From Solibacillus isronensis (GTDB lineage: Bacteria > Bacillota > Bacilli > Bacillales_A > Planococcaceae), in contig NZ_JAMBOC010000001.1 of NCBI RefSeq assembly GCF_023715405.1, forward strand, positions 1,178,001 through 1,242,000: a stretch of 64,000 nt of DNA, read 5' to 3'. Below, piece after piece: positions 8,133 through 17,258 of this stretch. Under the pieces are notes generated by a model that had not been told where the DNA came from, ran no database searches, and saw only the letters and a program-made list of their open reading frames with translations. Each line of letters begins with the position of its first letter. The stretch's first letter is position 1. The translations under genes were made by a program, and so were the position numbers.

Positions 8133-9404
8133 ATGGAAAACAATGAACAGGCTTGGGGAAAACTATTAAAATATTATCGTCAAAAAAAGAAGCAGAAACA
8201 GGATGACGTTGCTTTCGGCATTTGTACCCCTTCGTATTTAAGCCGGATTGAAAATGGAATCGTTGTCGCAGAACATTCGATGTATGAGCAGCTGTTTGAA
8301 AACTTAGGCATCGATTTCAATAAGCTCGAACAACAACTGAAAAGCCAAACCACTTTTTTGGAGCTGTTATACGAAAAATTATTGTCGAATGCCGAGCTTA
8401 CTGCAGGTGAAATCGACCAATTAACCGCAATGCAAACCGAAGAGCAGCCATTTGAAAAGCAGCTGTTGGCAAAGCTTGTGTATGCTCGTTTCCTTTACTC
8501 GAAAAAAGAAGATGATAGGGCGAGAACAATACTTAATGAAATCGAGCCGTTTATCAACTGGAAAAAAGACCGGATCACTCAGCTGTTCGTTGCGATTACC
8601 GCTTTCGGTCATCTGTCATTTCAGGAATTTGAACAGTTGTCCATTAAAGAAGCAGACAATCAATTGGCGCAATTTTTATCCAATACCCACCCATTTGAAC
8701 TGGCCAACTACCATTATCATATTGCTTTTGCGAATCACAGAAGCTATAAGTTACAAAAGGCACTGGAACATATTGAACTTGCACAGCAGTTTTTTACCCA
8801 TCAGTATAAACCGTTGTTTCAGTTGAAGCTTTATTCCATGAAAGGTGTGATTTTCAATGATTCACATCGATTCCAGGAAGCTCTCAAGGAGTTTGAAGCA
8901 GGGCTCAACCTACTTGCGAATGTCTCTTCAATTCAAACACCGATGCAGTGGAGCTCACTGCATAACAATATCGCGTATTGTTACGAATGCCAGGAAAACT
9001 TTACGGAAGCGTCCAAACATTATCAATTGGCAAATAACTATGATGAAGACCTGCATTCAGCAATTAATTGGATGCGCACATGCTTTGCGCAAAAGGATTT
9101 TAAACAGTTGAATACACTGTTAATACGCTATGAAGAACAGCAATTTACTGTACCCCATCATATTTATCAGCGCAGACTACTAGCGTATGCGGTTGAAACT
9201 GAATTTACGATTCGCGGATTAAAATTACTGGAGGATGAAGCTTTTCCGCATTTCAACGAACAGCAGTATTATTCACTGATTCTGTTCTATGCGCCATTAT
9301 GGGCACAGTTTTACGAGCAGCTCCATGCCTATAAACAGGCGAGCAATTGCTTTAGGCTGGCACTGTATGCAAGTGAAAAAATACGGCAGCGAATGAGCAG
9401 CTAA
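8133..9404 (+). CDS. XRE-family HTH regulator with TPR repeats (RNPP/NprR-like architecture)
   Basis: 423 residues. Residues 10-70 form an XRE-type helix-turn-helix (DDVAFGICTPSYLSRIENG). The rest is helical tetratricopeptide repeats, e.g. SSLHNNIAYCYECQENFTEASKHYQLA. Length and layout resemble quorum-sensing regulators of the RNPP group such as NprR, which bind short peptides in the TPR groove. No signal-peptide gene follows: the next gene begins 11 bases later and encodes an MFS exporter. The ribosome site GAGGTG is 5 bases from the ATG. A ligand-responsive activator or repressor of the exporter is the simplest reading. Confidence 0.85.
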   Translation: MENNEQAWGKLLKYYRQKKKQKQDDVAFGICTPSYLSRIENGIVVAEHSMYEQLFENLGIDFNKLEQQLKSQTTFLELLYEKLLSNAELTAGEIDQLTAMQTEEQPFEKQLLAKLVYARFLYSKKEDDRARTILNEIEPFINWKKDRITQLFVAITAFGHLSFQEFEQLSIKEADNQLAQFLSNTHPFELANYHYHIAFANHRSYKLQKALEHIELAQQFFTHQYKPLFQLKLYSMKGVIFNDSHRFQEALKEFEAGLNLLANVSSIQTPMQWSSLHNNIAYCYECQENFTEASKHYQLANNYDEDLHSAINWMRTCFAQKDFKQLNTLLIRYEEQQFTVPHHIYQRRLLAYAVETEFTIRGLKLLEDEAFPHFNEQQYYSLILFYAPLWAQFYEQLHAYKQASNCFRLALYASEKIRQRMSS

Positions 9405-9415
9405 GGGGTGATGAT

Positions 9416-10624
9416 TTGGAGTTAAGAAAAGAGTATTTTTATTTGTGGTTCGGGTTTGGCGCATCCAAACTGGGCAGTTGGATTTACTTGATCGCGCTCA
9501 ATCTTTCGGTCTGGCATTTGACCGAGTCACCGGCAGCTGTCGCGGGCATCTATATTATTGGTCCGATTGCCCGCATTTTGTGCAGTTTTTTTGCCGGCTC
9601 CATCGTAGACAGAACCAATAAAAGAATCATATTGATTATTTGTGATGTTTTCCGCGCAAGTATCGTTTGTTTGATGCCGCTGCTTTCGGAAATTTGGCTC
9701 ATTTACGGTTTGATCTTTTTGGCGAATATCGCGGTCTGTTTTGCCAATCCGAGCAGTACATTTATGATTACAAAACTTGTTTCACCAAATGATCGCTTGC
9801 GTTTTAATGCCATCAACAGCATGCTCGGTTCAGGGAGCTTTATGATCGGCCCTGCTTTAGGTGGTGCCATTATCGCCATGAGCAGTACCGCGACTGCGAT
9901 GTGGGTGAATGGGTTTATGCTTTTGTTTAGCGCATTCATGATGTATTTGCTGCCGAATCAAGAAATCAAGTCGTCCACTCAATCAACTGTACTAACACTT
10001 GCTGTTATCCGAGATGATTTTATTACTGTATGGAAATTTATCTCGCAACGGAAAACGCTCCTGCAATTTTTCGTCTTATATTCAACAGCATTGATGATTT
10101 GCTTTTCACTTGATTCCCAGGAAATGTCCTTTTTGAAAGATTTCCATGAAGTGACGGATTCGGTTTATGGCATCATTGTAGGAATCACAGGAATCGGTGC
10201 CATTGTCGGTGGCTATTTGGCAGCCCGCTTCGTGAAGAAGCTGTCACTCGTTTCATACATCGGCCTCGGGTTTACATGTACGTTACTTTCTTACTTTATA
10301 TTTTACTTTTCACCTTATTTAATGATTGCGGTCGCTGCCTTTATTTTGCTCGGATTGTTTATGGCGTTCAGCAATGCGGGCTACGCGACATTTTACCAGC
10401 AGACAATCCCGACTGAATTGATGGGACGGTTCGGCAGTTCACTTGGACTGATTGAAAGTGTGATGCAGATCACTCTAACCTTGATTATCGGATTTTTGGC
10501 GGAAATCTACACGATTCAACTGACAACAAGTATCTTCGCCCTAATCGGTGTTGTCATCGCATGTATCGTCTATTTCCATCTGTTAAACAACAAACCATTG
10601 TTTTCAAAAGAGGAGCTAACATAA
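9416..10624 (+). CDS. MFS efflux transporter (macrolide-efflux-like)
   Basis: 402 residues with about 12 membrane segments. The start is TTG at 9416, with AAGGGGTG 5 bases upstream. The cytoplasmic loop 2-3 motif is present in variant form (AGSIVDRTNKRIILIICD), with an FANPSSTFMITKLV segment as in MefA/YfiS-like exporters. It follows the HTH-TPR gene by 11 bases, so the two are co-transcribed and the regulator probably controls export of a toxic or signalling compound. The substrate is unknown. Confidence 0.88.
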   Translation: MELRKEYFYLWFGFGASKLGSWIYLIALNLSVWHLTESPAAVAGIYIIGPIARILCSFFAGSIVDRTNKRIILIICDVFRASIVCLMPLLSEIWLIYGLIFLANIAVCFANPSSTFMITKLVSPNDRLRFNAINSMLGSGSFMIGPALGGAIIAMSSTATAMWVNGFMLLFSAFMMYLLPNQEIKSSTQSTVLTLAVIRDDFITVWKFISQRKTLLQFFVLYSTALMICFSLDSQEMSFLKDFHEVTDSVYGIIVGITGIGAIVGGYLAARFVKKLSLVSYIGLGFTCTLLSYFIFYFSPYLMIAVAAFILLGLFMAFSNAGYATFYQQTIPTELMGRFGSSLGLIESVMQITLTLIIGFLAEIYTIQLTTSIFALIGVVIACIVYFHLLNNKPLFSKEELT

Positions 10625-10650
10625 TAATAGTTGAGATTTCCTCTTCAAAG

Positions 10651-10684
10651 GCTATCGTGATTTCCGATTACGATAGCTTTTATG
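10651..10684 (+). terminator. Intrinsic terminator after the MFS gene
   Basis: GCTATCGT and ACGATAGC form an 8-bp stem extended by two further pairs across one mismatch. TTTTATG follows on the plus strand. Confidence 0.75.
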
Positions 10685-10757
10685 TTTATGGAATTCTTTT
10701 TGCAGATCCAGTGGACTATTTGCTACACTACTTCTAGAAGAAAGAAAGGGATTTATT

Positions 10758-11687
10758 ATGACATTACAACAACTTAAATATGTAATTGAAGTAGCAAAAA
10801 ACCAGTCAATTAGTAAAGCAGCCCAAAACTTATTCATTAGCCAGCCTAGCCTTTCGAACGCATTAAAAGAGCTTGAACAAGAGTTAGGCATTACTATTTT
10901 TTTACGGACAAGTAAAGGGATAACTATTACCGCTGAAGGAACAGAATTTTTGGGCTATGCGCGGCAAGTTGTCGAGCAAGCTGAACTTTTGGAAAACCGG
11001 TATGCAAACGTTCAGCCATCACAACAGCATTTTTCCGTTTCTTCACAACACTATGCCTTCGTTGTGAGTGCATTTGTACGTCTCTTTGAAAATTATGATC
11101 GCGATGAATATGAATTTACGCTTCGTGAAACAAGAACATATGAGATTATAGAAAATGTAAAGAATTTACAAAGCGAAGTAGGAATTTTATACTTAAACAA
11201 TTTTAACGAAAAGGTCATTCGGAAATTTTTAAGGGAAGCCAATTTAGAGTTCTATCCATTATTTGAAGCGAAGCCACATGTATTTATCCATATAGGACAC
11301 CCGCTTGCACATCAAAAATCCGTTACGTTGGAGGATTTACATGCCTATCCATGCTTATCTTTTGAACAGGGCGAATTTAATTCCTTTTATTTTTCAGAGG
11401 AAATATTGAGTACCATTTCACGCCCTAAAAATATTAAGGTTAGTGACCGTGCAACACTTTTCAATTTATTGATTGGGCTTAATGGCTATACCATTTCAAC
11501 AGGAGTCATTAGTCAGGAATTGAATAAAAATATTTGCTCTCTCCCTCTGGAAGTCGATGAGACGATGACAGTCGGGTATATCGTCCATAAACATGTGACT
11601 ACTAGTAAACTCGCTGCAATCTATATTAATTATTTAAAAGAAACGATCAAAGATGAACTAAAAATATCTTCTCGCTATAGTTTTTAA
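10758..11687 (+). CDS. LysR-family transcriptional regulator
   Basis: 309 residues. The N-terminal winged helix is typical (LQQLKYVIEVAKNQSISKAAQNLFISQPSLSNALKELEQ, in two overlapping parts). The C-terminal region is a periplasmic-binding-protein-like effector domain. It lies directly upstream of the MetE-like gene with no intervening gene. Bacillus subtilis has a LysR gene (yxjO) near its yxjG/yxjH homologues, so regulation of the methyltransferase gene is likely. The effector is unknown. Confidence 0.92.
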   Translation: MTLQQLKYVIEVAKNQSISKAAQNLFISQPSLSNALKELEQELGITIFLRTSKGITITAEGTEFLGYARQVVEQAELLENRYANVQPSQQHFSVSSQHYAFVVSAFVRLFENYDRDEYEFTLRETRTYEIIENVKNLQSEVGILYLNNFNEKVIRKFLREANLEFYPLFEAKPHVFIHIGHPLAHQKSVTLEDLHAYPCLSFEQGEFNSFYFSEEILSTISRPKNIKVSDRATLFNLLIGLNGYTISTGVISQELNKNICSLPLEVDETMTVGYIVHKHVTTSKLAAIYINYLKETIKDELKISSRYSF

Positions 11688-11787
11688 CTATACCGATTGA
11701 TATTTTTTACGTGTTTCAAATATCCCACTCCACGATGGTATGATAAATCCAACTTAAAAAAGTTGAATTACCAAGGAGGAAATGAAC

Positions 11788-12942
11788 ATGTGTGAAAAAT
11801 TTCAAATTGTAGGCAGTCTATTAAGAAAAAATGAATTATTAACGTATAAAAAACAAATTGAACAACGTGATGATATTACATACCCTTTTTATAAAGATTT
11901 TGAAGGCTACGAACAAGTTGAACTCGCTTCTATACAAGAAGTTGTAAAAAAAGAAATCGAAAATAACATTACGGTTGTGACAGATGGCGAGCATTCGAAA
12001 TCATTATGGCATTTAGATTTTGCCTGGGGTATTGAAGGATTCGATCGCTATATTGCAGATCATGGTTATTTCTTCAAAGATTTCGATGGAAACTCTCACT
12101 ATGAAACACGCAAAGACATCGGTTTACGCATTACGGGGGAACTAAGCGGGAAAAACCATCATTTTATCGAAATCTACAAAAAACTGAAAAAAAGTGCTGG
12201 CGATCACCAAACAAAACTATGTATCCCCTCACCTTCCCATATTTTAGGTGAGTTATCTTTTTCGGATAATTTCGGACCAGCTGCATTTTATAAAACAAAA
12301 GATGAATTAAAACAAGCGTTAGCAATAGCTTATACAGAGTTTGTGGAAGAGTTTGCAGCAGCTGGTGGTGAAATTTTACAATTTGATGATTGCTTATGGC
12401 AACTTTTTGCTGACGACAATCCGAATTCACCATTTACTGGCGAACAAATTAATCAAGAAGAAGTTCAAGCGTTAGCAACTGAATTTATTGGGATAAATAA
12501 TCAAATTATTGAAGTGGGCCATCGTTTAGGCTTGAAAATGTGGACACATAATTGCCGAGGTAACTACGACTCACGTAATATGGGTGGTGGTTCTTACATT
12601 AAAATTGCTAACCTCTTCTTAAAGCAACTAAATTATGACCGCTTCTTCTTAGAGTGGGATGATGACCGTGCTGGTTCAATTGAAGCACTGGCTGTCTTCA
12701 AAGATAAACCAAATGTAGAAATTGTATTAGGATTATTATCTTCTAAAACTAATACTTTAGATAATGAAGATCGTATTATTAAAATGCTTGATGAAGCCTC
12801 TAAAATTATCGACAAAGACCGTTTGTTCATTTCACACCAATGCGGTTTCGCTTCCTGCGATGGCGGCAATGAACTTACAGAAGCTGAACAATGGGCAAAA
12901 ATTCAGCAAGGACAGCAACTTGCTCTGCAGTACTGGAGTTAA
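11788..12942 (+). CDS. MetE C-terminal-type cobalamin-independent methionine synthase (YxjG/YxjH-like)
   Basis: 384 residues containing only the catalytic half of MetE. The zinc-ligand pattern is visible as H-x-C in MWTHNCRGN and a late Cys in SHQCGFASC. I chose the ATG at 11788 because AAGGAGG (11773-11779) lies 8 bases upstream; the in-frame ATG at 11782 would be only 2 bases away. Such stand-alone catalytic domains transfer methyl groups to homocysteine, but their methyl donor is often not methyl-folate. In B. subtilis the yxjG/yxjH genes sit behind S-box riboswitches. The 94-base leader here has none, so control presumably goes through the adjacent LysR protein. Confidence 0.88.
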   Translation: MCEKFQIVGSLLRKNELLTYKKQIEQRDDITYPFYKDFEGYEQVELASIQEVVKKEIENNITVVTDGEHSKSLWHLDFAWGIEGFDRYIADHGYFFKDFDGNSHYETRKDIGLRITGELSGKNHHFIEIYKKLKKSAGDHQTKLCIPSPSHILGELSFSDNFGPAAFYKTKDELKQALAIAYTEFVEEFAAAGGEILQFDDCLWQLFADDNPNSPFTGEQINQEEVQALATEFIGINNQIIEVGHRLGLKMWTHNCRGNYDSRNMGGGSYIKIANLFLKQLNYDRFFLEWDDDRAGSIEALAVFKDKPNVEIVLGLLSSKTNTLDNEDRIIKMLDEASKIIDKDRLFISHQCGFASCDGGNELTEAEQWAKIQQGQQLALQYWS

Positions 12943-12968
12943 ATATAAACATATAATTTTCAATATGA

Positions 12969-13016
12969 AAAACACGCAAATCCTCGGTATCTTTGAATTT
13001 GCGTGTTTTCCGTTTT
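12969..13016. terminator. Bidirectional terminator between convergent genes
   Basis: A perfect 13-bp stem, AAAACACGCAAAT (12969-12981) / ATTTGCGTGTTTT (12997-13009), is followed by a T-rich run on the plus strand. On the minus strand the stem ends in TTTTT. It serves both the MetE-like gene and the amino-acid permease gene. Confidence 0.9.
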
Positions 13017-13040
13017 TTATAACATGTTGGATTTGCCTAA

Positions 13041-14378
13041 TTATCTTTTACGAACCTTATAAAGAACAAACAGCAGTATAAACCATAACGGTGTTAACAG
13101 CAGTGAAGTTCTCGTAGACTCGGAAATGGCCATAATGATTAGTAAAAACAAGAAGAAGGCCAATATTAAATAGTTGATAAATGGTGTTAAAGGTGCTTTG
13201 AAAATTGAAGATCTATGTAATTCCGGATGACGCTTTTTGTAAATAATATGCGAAATCAGAATAATGCTCCAAACCCAAATAAAACAAATCGCACTAATTG
13301 TTGTGACGATACTAAATGCATCGTCCGGCATGAAATAGCTAAGCAATGCACCAATCGATACTACAACCGCAGAAAATAACAGACCATTTTGCGGCACCGC
13401 ATTTTTGTTTAATTTACCGTAAGCTTTTGGTGCTTGTTTATTACTACTTAAACTGAACAGCATACGACTCGTTGAGAACATTCCGCTATTTCCTGCAGAA
13501 GCAGCTGATGTCAGCACAACAAAGTTAATCAAACCTGCTGCAATCGGAATACCTACCAATGCGAAAACCTGAACGAATGGTGAGCTTGACGCGCTTAATG
13601 TATCCCAAGGGTTGATTGTTAAAATTACGAATAATGCTCCTACATAAAACAGCAGAATACGAACGGGAATTTTATTAATTGCAGATGGGATATTCTTTTG
13701 CGGGTTTGCCGTTTCAGCAGCTGCTACCCCTACTAATTCAACACCAACGAATGCAAAGACAACCATTTGGAACGCCATTAAAAATCCAAATGCCCCATTC
13801 GGGAATAATCCGCCATGCTCCCATAAATTTGATACAGCAACCTTGCCTGTATCTGTTTCAAAGCCAATAATCAGCAATACAATACCTATTGCGATCAACG
13901 CAACAATTGTGATGATCTTAATTAACGCAAACCAAAACTCCAGCTCTCCGAACAGTTTGACCGTCAATAAATTCAAAATAAGTAAAACTACTAAACATGC
14001 GATAGCCGGTACCCATTGCGGGATATCAAACCAGTACTGCGTGTACATGCCGACAGCGATAATATCTGCCATTGCCGTCATAATCCAGCAAAACCAGTAT
14101 GTCCAGCCTGTAATATAGCCTGCCCAGTCCCCTAAGTATTCAGTGGCGAACTCAGTAAAAGATGCATAGCCGCCTTTTGATAAAAGCAATTCGCCAAGTG
14201 CACGCATGACGAAAAATAGTGCGGTTCCAACGATTAAGTATGCAAAGATAATAGAAGGTCCTGCAAGTGAGATCGCTTTACCTGACCCTAAAAACAACCC
14301 CGTTCCGATCGTTCCTCCAATCGCAATTAACTGAACGTGGCGATTTTTCAGATCGCGCTTTAATTCTTGTTGTTCCAA
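13041..14378 (-). CDS. Amino-acid permease, APC superfamily (glycine/alanine/D-amino-acid type)
   Basis: 445 residues with 12 membrane segments. The N-terminal consensus AIGGTIGTGLFLGSG contains the unwound TM1 substrate-binding glycines. The start is TTG at 14378, 7 bases after GGAGG; no suitable ATG exists nearby. The general resemblance is to CycA/AlaP-type transporters. The leader contains a glycine riboswitch and an intrinsic terminator, which strongly points to glycine (perhaps with D-alanine or D-serine) as substrate. It is transcribed alone. Confidence 0.88.
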   Translation of the reverse strand: MEQQELKRDLKNRHVQLIAIGGTIGTGLFLGSGKAISLAGPSIIFAYLIVGTALFFVMRALGELLLSKGGYASFTEFATEYLGDWAGYITGWTYWFCWIMTAMADIIAVGMYTQYWFDIPQWVPAIACLVVLLILNLLTVKLFGELEFWFALIKIITIVALIAIGIVLLIIGFETDTGKVAVSNLWEHGGLFPNGAFGFLMAFQMVVFAFVGVELVGVAAAETANPQKNIPSAINKIPVRILLFYVGALFVILTINPWDTLSASSSPFVQVFALVGIPIAAGLINFVVLTSAASAGNSGMFSTSRMLFSLSSNKQAPKAYGKLNKNAVPQNGLLFSAVVVSIGALLSYFMPDDAFSIVTTISAICFIWVWSIILISHIIYKKRHPELHRSSIFKAPLTPFINYLILAFFLFLLIIMAISESTRTSLLLTPLWFILLFVLYKVRKR

Positions 14379-14469
14379 AACGATTCCTCCAAAGGATAAG
14401 TATTTTGTCTGTTTACACAGCGCAAAATAATAAGTACTTCATCGCGGTCCATCAAGTAAATTTTCCTGG

Positions 14470-14505
14470 AATAAAAACAGGGACTGATAATATGCCAGTC
14501 CCTGT
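14470..14505 (-). terminator. Intrinsic terminator in the permease leader (riboswitch expression platform)
   Basis: The perfect 10-bp stem ACAGGGACTG (14477-14486) / CAGTCCCTGT (14496-14505) is followed on the minus strand by TTTTTAT. It lies between the glycine aptamer and the permease start, so it ends the leader transcript unless prevented. I infer a transcriptional switch. The direction (off with glycine would suit an importer) is not provable by eye. Confidence 0.85.
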
Positions 14506-14617
14506 GTCTAAGAATAATCGATTTCGCCTCTGCAAAATCGCGCCCAGATTTAAAAAAATCTGTGACATCTATCGAGGGCTTTTCATTAAACAATGGATGT
14601 TCATACACCCTATGTTA

Positions 14618-14800
14618 AAGAAAAGCGTCTCTCATTACTCTTCTGTCCTTTTGCCTGAGATTGTGAACCCTTCGGCGACGCGGATTATCGCGCTCTCTCC
14701 AGAAACTGCTCCCGTCAGTAGTTTTATCCACGACGATCAACGCTTGATATGTATGCAATTAGTTGCCTATAGGTCCCTGGCATCTTCCAGTTTCCTATAG
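14618..14800 (-). ncRNA. Glycine riboswitch (gcvT element), single aptamer with a flanking helix
   Basis: On the minus strand the conserved core runs CTGGAGAGAGC, then CGCCGAAGG, then TCTCAGGCAAAAGGACAG, the standard glycine-aptamer signature. An outer pairing AAGCGT/ACGCTT (14740-14745 with 14623-14628) can close it. Only one aptamer is recognisable. Upstream (14767-14800) is a hairpin with outer stem CTATAGG/CCTATAG and inner CTGG/CCAG. That fits the ghost-aptamer helix described for singlet glycine riboswitches. It controls the downstream amino-acid permease. Confidence 0.93.
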
Positions 14801-14946
14801 TTCGCGTTCAATACTATTATTGTACGATAATCATACTACCAATTTTTTGACCGTCTTACAATGGACAATCGGAGCCGTTTATTATGTAAATAGCAATTTA
14901 ACCTTATTCCCAACATAATGTTTTCTTCTTGCAGAAAATTCATGAC

Positions 14947-14988
14947 CAAAAAAATATTACACCGAAAATTCGATATTTTCAGTGTAAT
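14947..14988 (-). terminator. Intrinsic terminator of the lipoprotein gene
   Basis: The arms ATTACACCGAAAAT and ATTTTCAGTGTAAT pair with one mismatch. Seven T residues follow on the minus strand. Confidence 0.88.
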
Positions 14989-15032
14989 ATTCATATAGAG
15001 GAATTGGTAGCCCCTCGTATTACTGTATTCGT

Positions 15033-15569
15033 TTACTGCAATTTTTCCTGAACCGTTGAATCTTCTTCATATGTTGTTCGATTGATATCAATCAGCTTTC
15101 CTTTTGAGGTGTTAGTCTTTTTCATTTTGACAACATACGTATTGTCCAATGCAATTTCTGTGCAGACGATGTCTTTCTCGCTGCGAATATCTTCCGGATA
15201 GTTTAAGGTAATGACTAAAAGATCCTCATCTTTTTCGATTTTCTCAATTTCTCTTCCACAGCCATCCGAATATCCTGTGACAAACAGCACTTCCTCTGTT
15301 TCAAAATCGACAGATGGAACCGGCTCAAAACCAAAAATATCGGCCCAAGTAGTATAAAGCTTTTCATCCTGCACGATTGAAATACTCGTACCGACCTCAG
15401 GAGGTATCGAATCTAAATGAAACAGTAATTCATATTCTACTTTATTTTCATTATTTTCTTCCTGCACAGGTTCAGTTGAATCGGTTGATGTTTCGTTTTC
15501 TTTCGTATTACATGCTGCAAGGAGCAAGATCATTCCCACGACCAACATATAACTTAACCATTTCTTCAT
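15033..15569 (-). CDS. Hypothetical secreted lipoprotein
   Basis: 178 residues from the ATG at 15569 (GAGGTG 7 bases upstream). The N-terminus MKKWLSYMLVVGMILLLAAC is a type II signal peptide with lipobox LAAC, so the mature protein is lipid-anchored outside the membrane. An acidic, low-complexity linker (residues 22-45) precedes a globular domain with two cysteines (DGCGREIE and DIVCTE) that could form a disulphide. I do not recognise the family. It has its own terminator. Confidence 0.8.
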   Translation of the reverse strand: MKKWLSYMLVVGMILLLAACNTKENETSTDSTEPVQEENNENKVEYELLFHLDSIPPEVGTSISIVQDEKLYTTWADIFGFEPVPSVDFETEEVLFVTGYSDGCGREIEKIEKDEDLLVITLNYPEDIRSEKDIVCTEIALDNTYVVKMKKTNTSKGKLIDINRTTYEEDSTVQEKLQ

Positions 15570-15670
15570 CGACAATCACCTCATCCCTTTATCCCTTTCC
15601 TAATTAGTCGTATAGAAAATCAAAAAGTTACGAAATTTCACTCATTATATTTGTTAATATTGGTTAATTT

Positions 15671-15741
15671 AAGCTTACGTGAGAACGTTAAATAAACTAA
15701 TAATTCAGCAAGTAAGCTTTTATTATTATATGGCGTATAAT
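15671..15741 (+). promoter_or_regulatory. aspA upstream region: -10 box and inverted repeat
   Basis: A consensus TATAAT lies at 15736-15741, about 50 bases before the aspA start; no good -35 box is visible. Just upstream, AAGCTTAC (15671-15678) and GTAAGCTT (15712-15719) form an 8-base inverted repeat spaced by 33 bases. That could be an operator for an activator, which would also suit the weak -35. Confidence 0.4.
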
Positions 15742-15790
15742 GTAGTTGTTTATCCAACTATTACACCATTCTCTTGGAGGGTTTGTACAA

Positions 15791-17209
15791 ATGAGTACAC
15801 GTATTGAAAAAGACTTTTTAGGCACATTAGAAATTCCAAAGGACGTTTATTACGGCGTTCAAACAACTCGTGCATTAGAAAATTTCCCGATTACTAAAAT
15901 GACAATGCACCCTGAATTAATTCGTGCATTTGCCATCGTAAAGAAAAGTTCGGCACTTGCAAATGCCGCTATCGGCAAATTGGATCCAGTAATTGCCAAT
16001 GCAATTGCACAAGCATCAGATGACATTATTTCAGGACTATTACATGACCAGTTCGTTGTAGATCCAATTCAGGGCGGAGCAGGCACTTCAATGAACATGA
16101 ATGCCAATGAAGTAATTGCAAACCGCGCACTGGAAATTTTAGGGGAAGAAAAAGGTACTTATTCAATCATTAGTCCTAACAGCCATGTCAATATGGCGCA
16201 GTCAACAAATGATGCATTCCCATCGGCTATTCATATTGCAACAGTTTCTACGTTAAATAATTTAATTACGGCGATGGAAATGATGCGTGATAGCTTTATC
16301 AGAAAATCAGTAGAATTCGATTCAATCGTTAAAATGGGTCGTACACATTTACAGGATGCTGTACCTGTTCGTTTAGGCCAGGAATTCGGTGCCTACGCTG
16401 CCGTTGTTTCTCGTGATATTAACCGAATCAAAAAAGCGCAGCAAACAATGCTGCAAATCAATATCGGTGCAACTGCGATCGGTACAGGCCTGAATGCAGA
16501 CCCTGAATATATGAAATTGGCAGTAGAAAACATCGCGGTTTACAGTGGCTTCCCATTCATAAAAGTGGACAATTTAATCGACGGTACACAAAATACCGAT
16601 ACGTATGCGGAAGTTTCATCAATGTTAAAAATCGCCATGATGAATATGTCTAAAATCTGTAATGACTTACGCTTAATGGCATCAGGTCCAAAAGCAGGTT
16701 TTGCAGAAATTCGCTTACCGGAACGCCAACCAGGTTCTTCAATTATGCCAGGTAAAGTAAATCCGGTTATGCCGGAAGTCATTAACCAAATTGCTTTCCA
16801 AGTTATCGGTAACGATGTAACAATCTCGCTTGCTTCAGAGGCAGGACAATTTGAGCTGAATGTAATGGAACCAGTTTTAGTATTTAATCTGCTTCAGTCG
16901 ATTGAAATTATGACAAACGGCTTCACAGTATTTACAAAATACTGCCTGGATCATATCGAAGCAAATGAAGCGCGCCTGCATGATTTTGTTGAACGTTCAA
17001 TCGGTGTAATTACAGCACTGGCCCCACATTTAGGCTATGAACGTTCAAGTCAAATTGCACGTGAAGCTCTGCATAGCGGCAAATCTGTACGCGAACTTTG
17101 CTTAATGTACAACTATTTCACGCTTGAGCAGCTGGATATTATTTTAAATCCATTCGAATTAACGCAACCAGGTATTGCTGGTGAACGAGCATTTGAAAAA
17201 CAACAATAA
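15791..17209 (+). CDS. aspA: Aspartate ammonia-lyase
   Basis: 472 residues. The ATG at 15791 has GGAGGG 9 bases upstream; the longer frame from 15746 lacks a ribosome site. The fumarase/aspartase signature GSSIMPGKVNP is present, with SS loop serines, plus TGLNADPEY and MGRTHLQDAVPV. It reversibly deaminates aspartate to fumarate and ammonia in the cytoplasm. Fumarase shares the fold, but the sequence reads as aspartase (STRIEKDFLGTLEIP start). No asparaginase gene precedes it, unlike the ansAB operon. It is monocistronic with its own terminator. Confidence 0.93.
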   Translation: MSTRIEKDFLGTLEIPKDVYYGVQTTRALENFPITKMTMHPELIRAFAIVKKSSALANAAIGKLDPVIANAIAQASDDIISGLLHDQFVVDPIQGGAGTSMNMNANEVIANRALEILGEEKGTYSIISPNSHVNMAQSTNDAFPSAIHIATVSTLNNLITAMEMMRDSFIRKSVEFDSIVKMGRTHLQDAVPVRLGQEFGAYAAVVSRDINRIKKAQQTMLQINIGATAIGTGLNADPEYMKLAVENIAVYSGFPFIKVDNLIDGTQNTDTYAEVSSMLKIAMMNMSKICNDLRLMASGPKAGFAEIRLPERQPGSSIMPGKVNPVMPEVINQIAFQVIGNDVTISLASEAGQFELNVMEPVLVFNLLQSIEIMTNGFTVFTKYCLDHIEANEARLHDFVERSIGVITALAPHLGYERSSQIAREALHSGKSVRELCLMYNYFTLEQLDIILNPFELTQPGIAGERAFEKQQ

Positions 17210-17221
17210 AATTTAACATGA

Positions 17222-17256
17222 AAGCTCCGCCGAGATATTCCCGGCGGAGCTTTTTT
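17222..17256 (+). terminator. aspA intrinsic terminator
   Basis: The GC-rich stem AAGCTCCGCCG / CGGCGGAGCTT is followed by TTTTC on the plus strand. Confidence 0.93.
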
Positions 17257-17258
17257 CT

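Noticed and set aside
14360..14608. 82-codon minus-strand ORF between the glycine riboswitch and the permease gene
   Set aside because: It runs through the intrinsic terminator and into the permease start in another frame, and has no ribosome site. It is a leader-region by-product.
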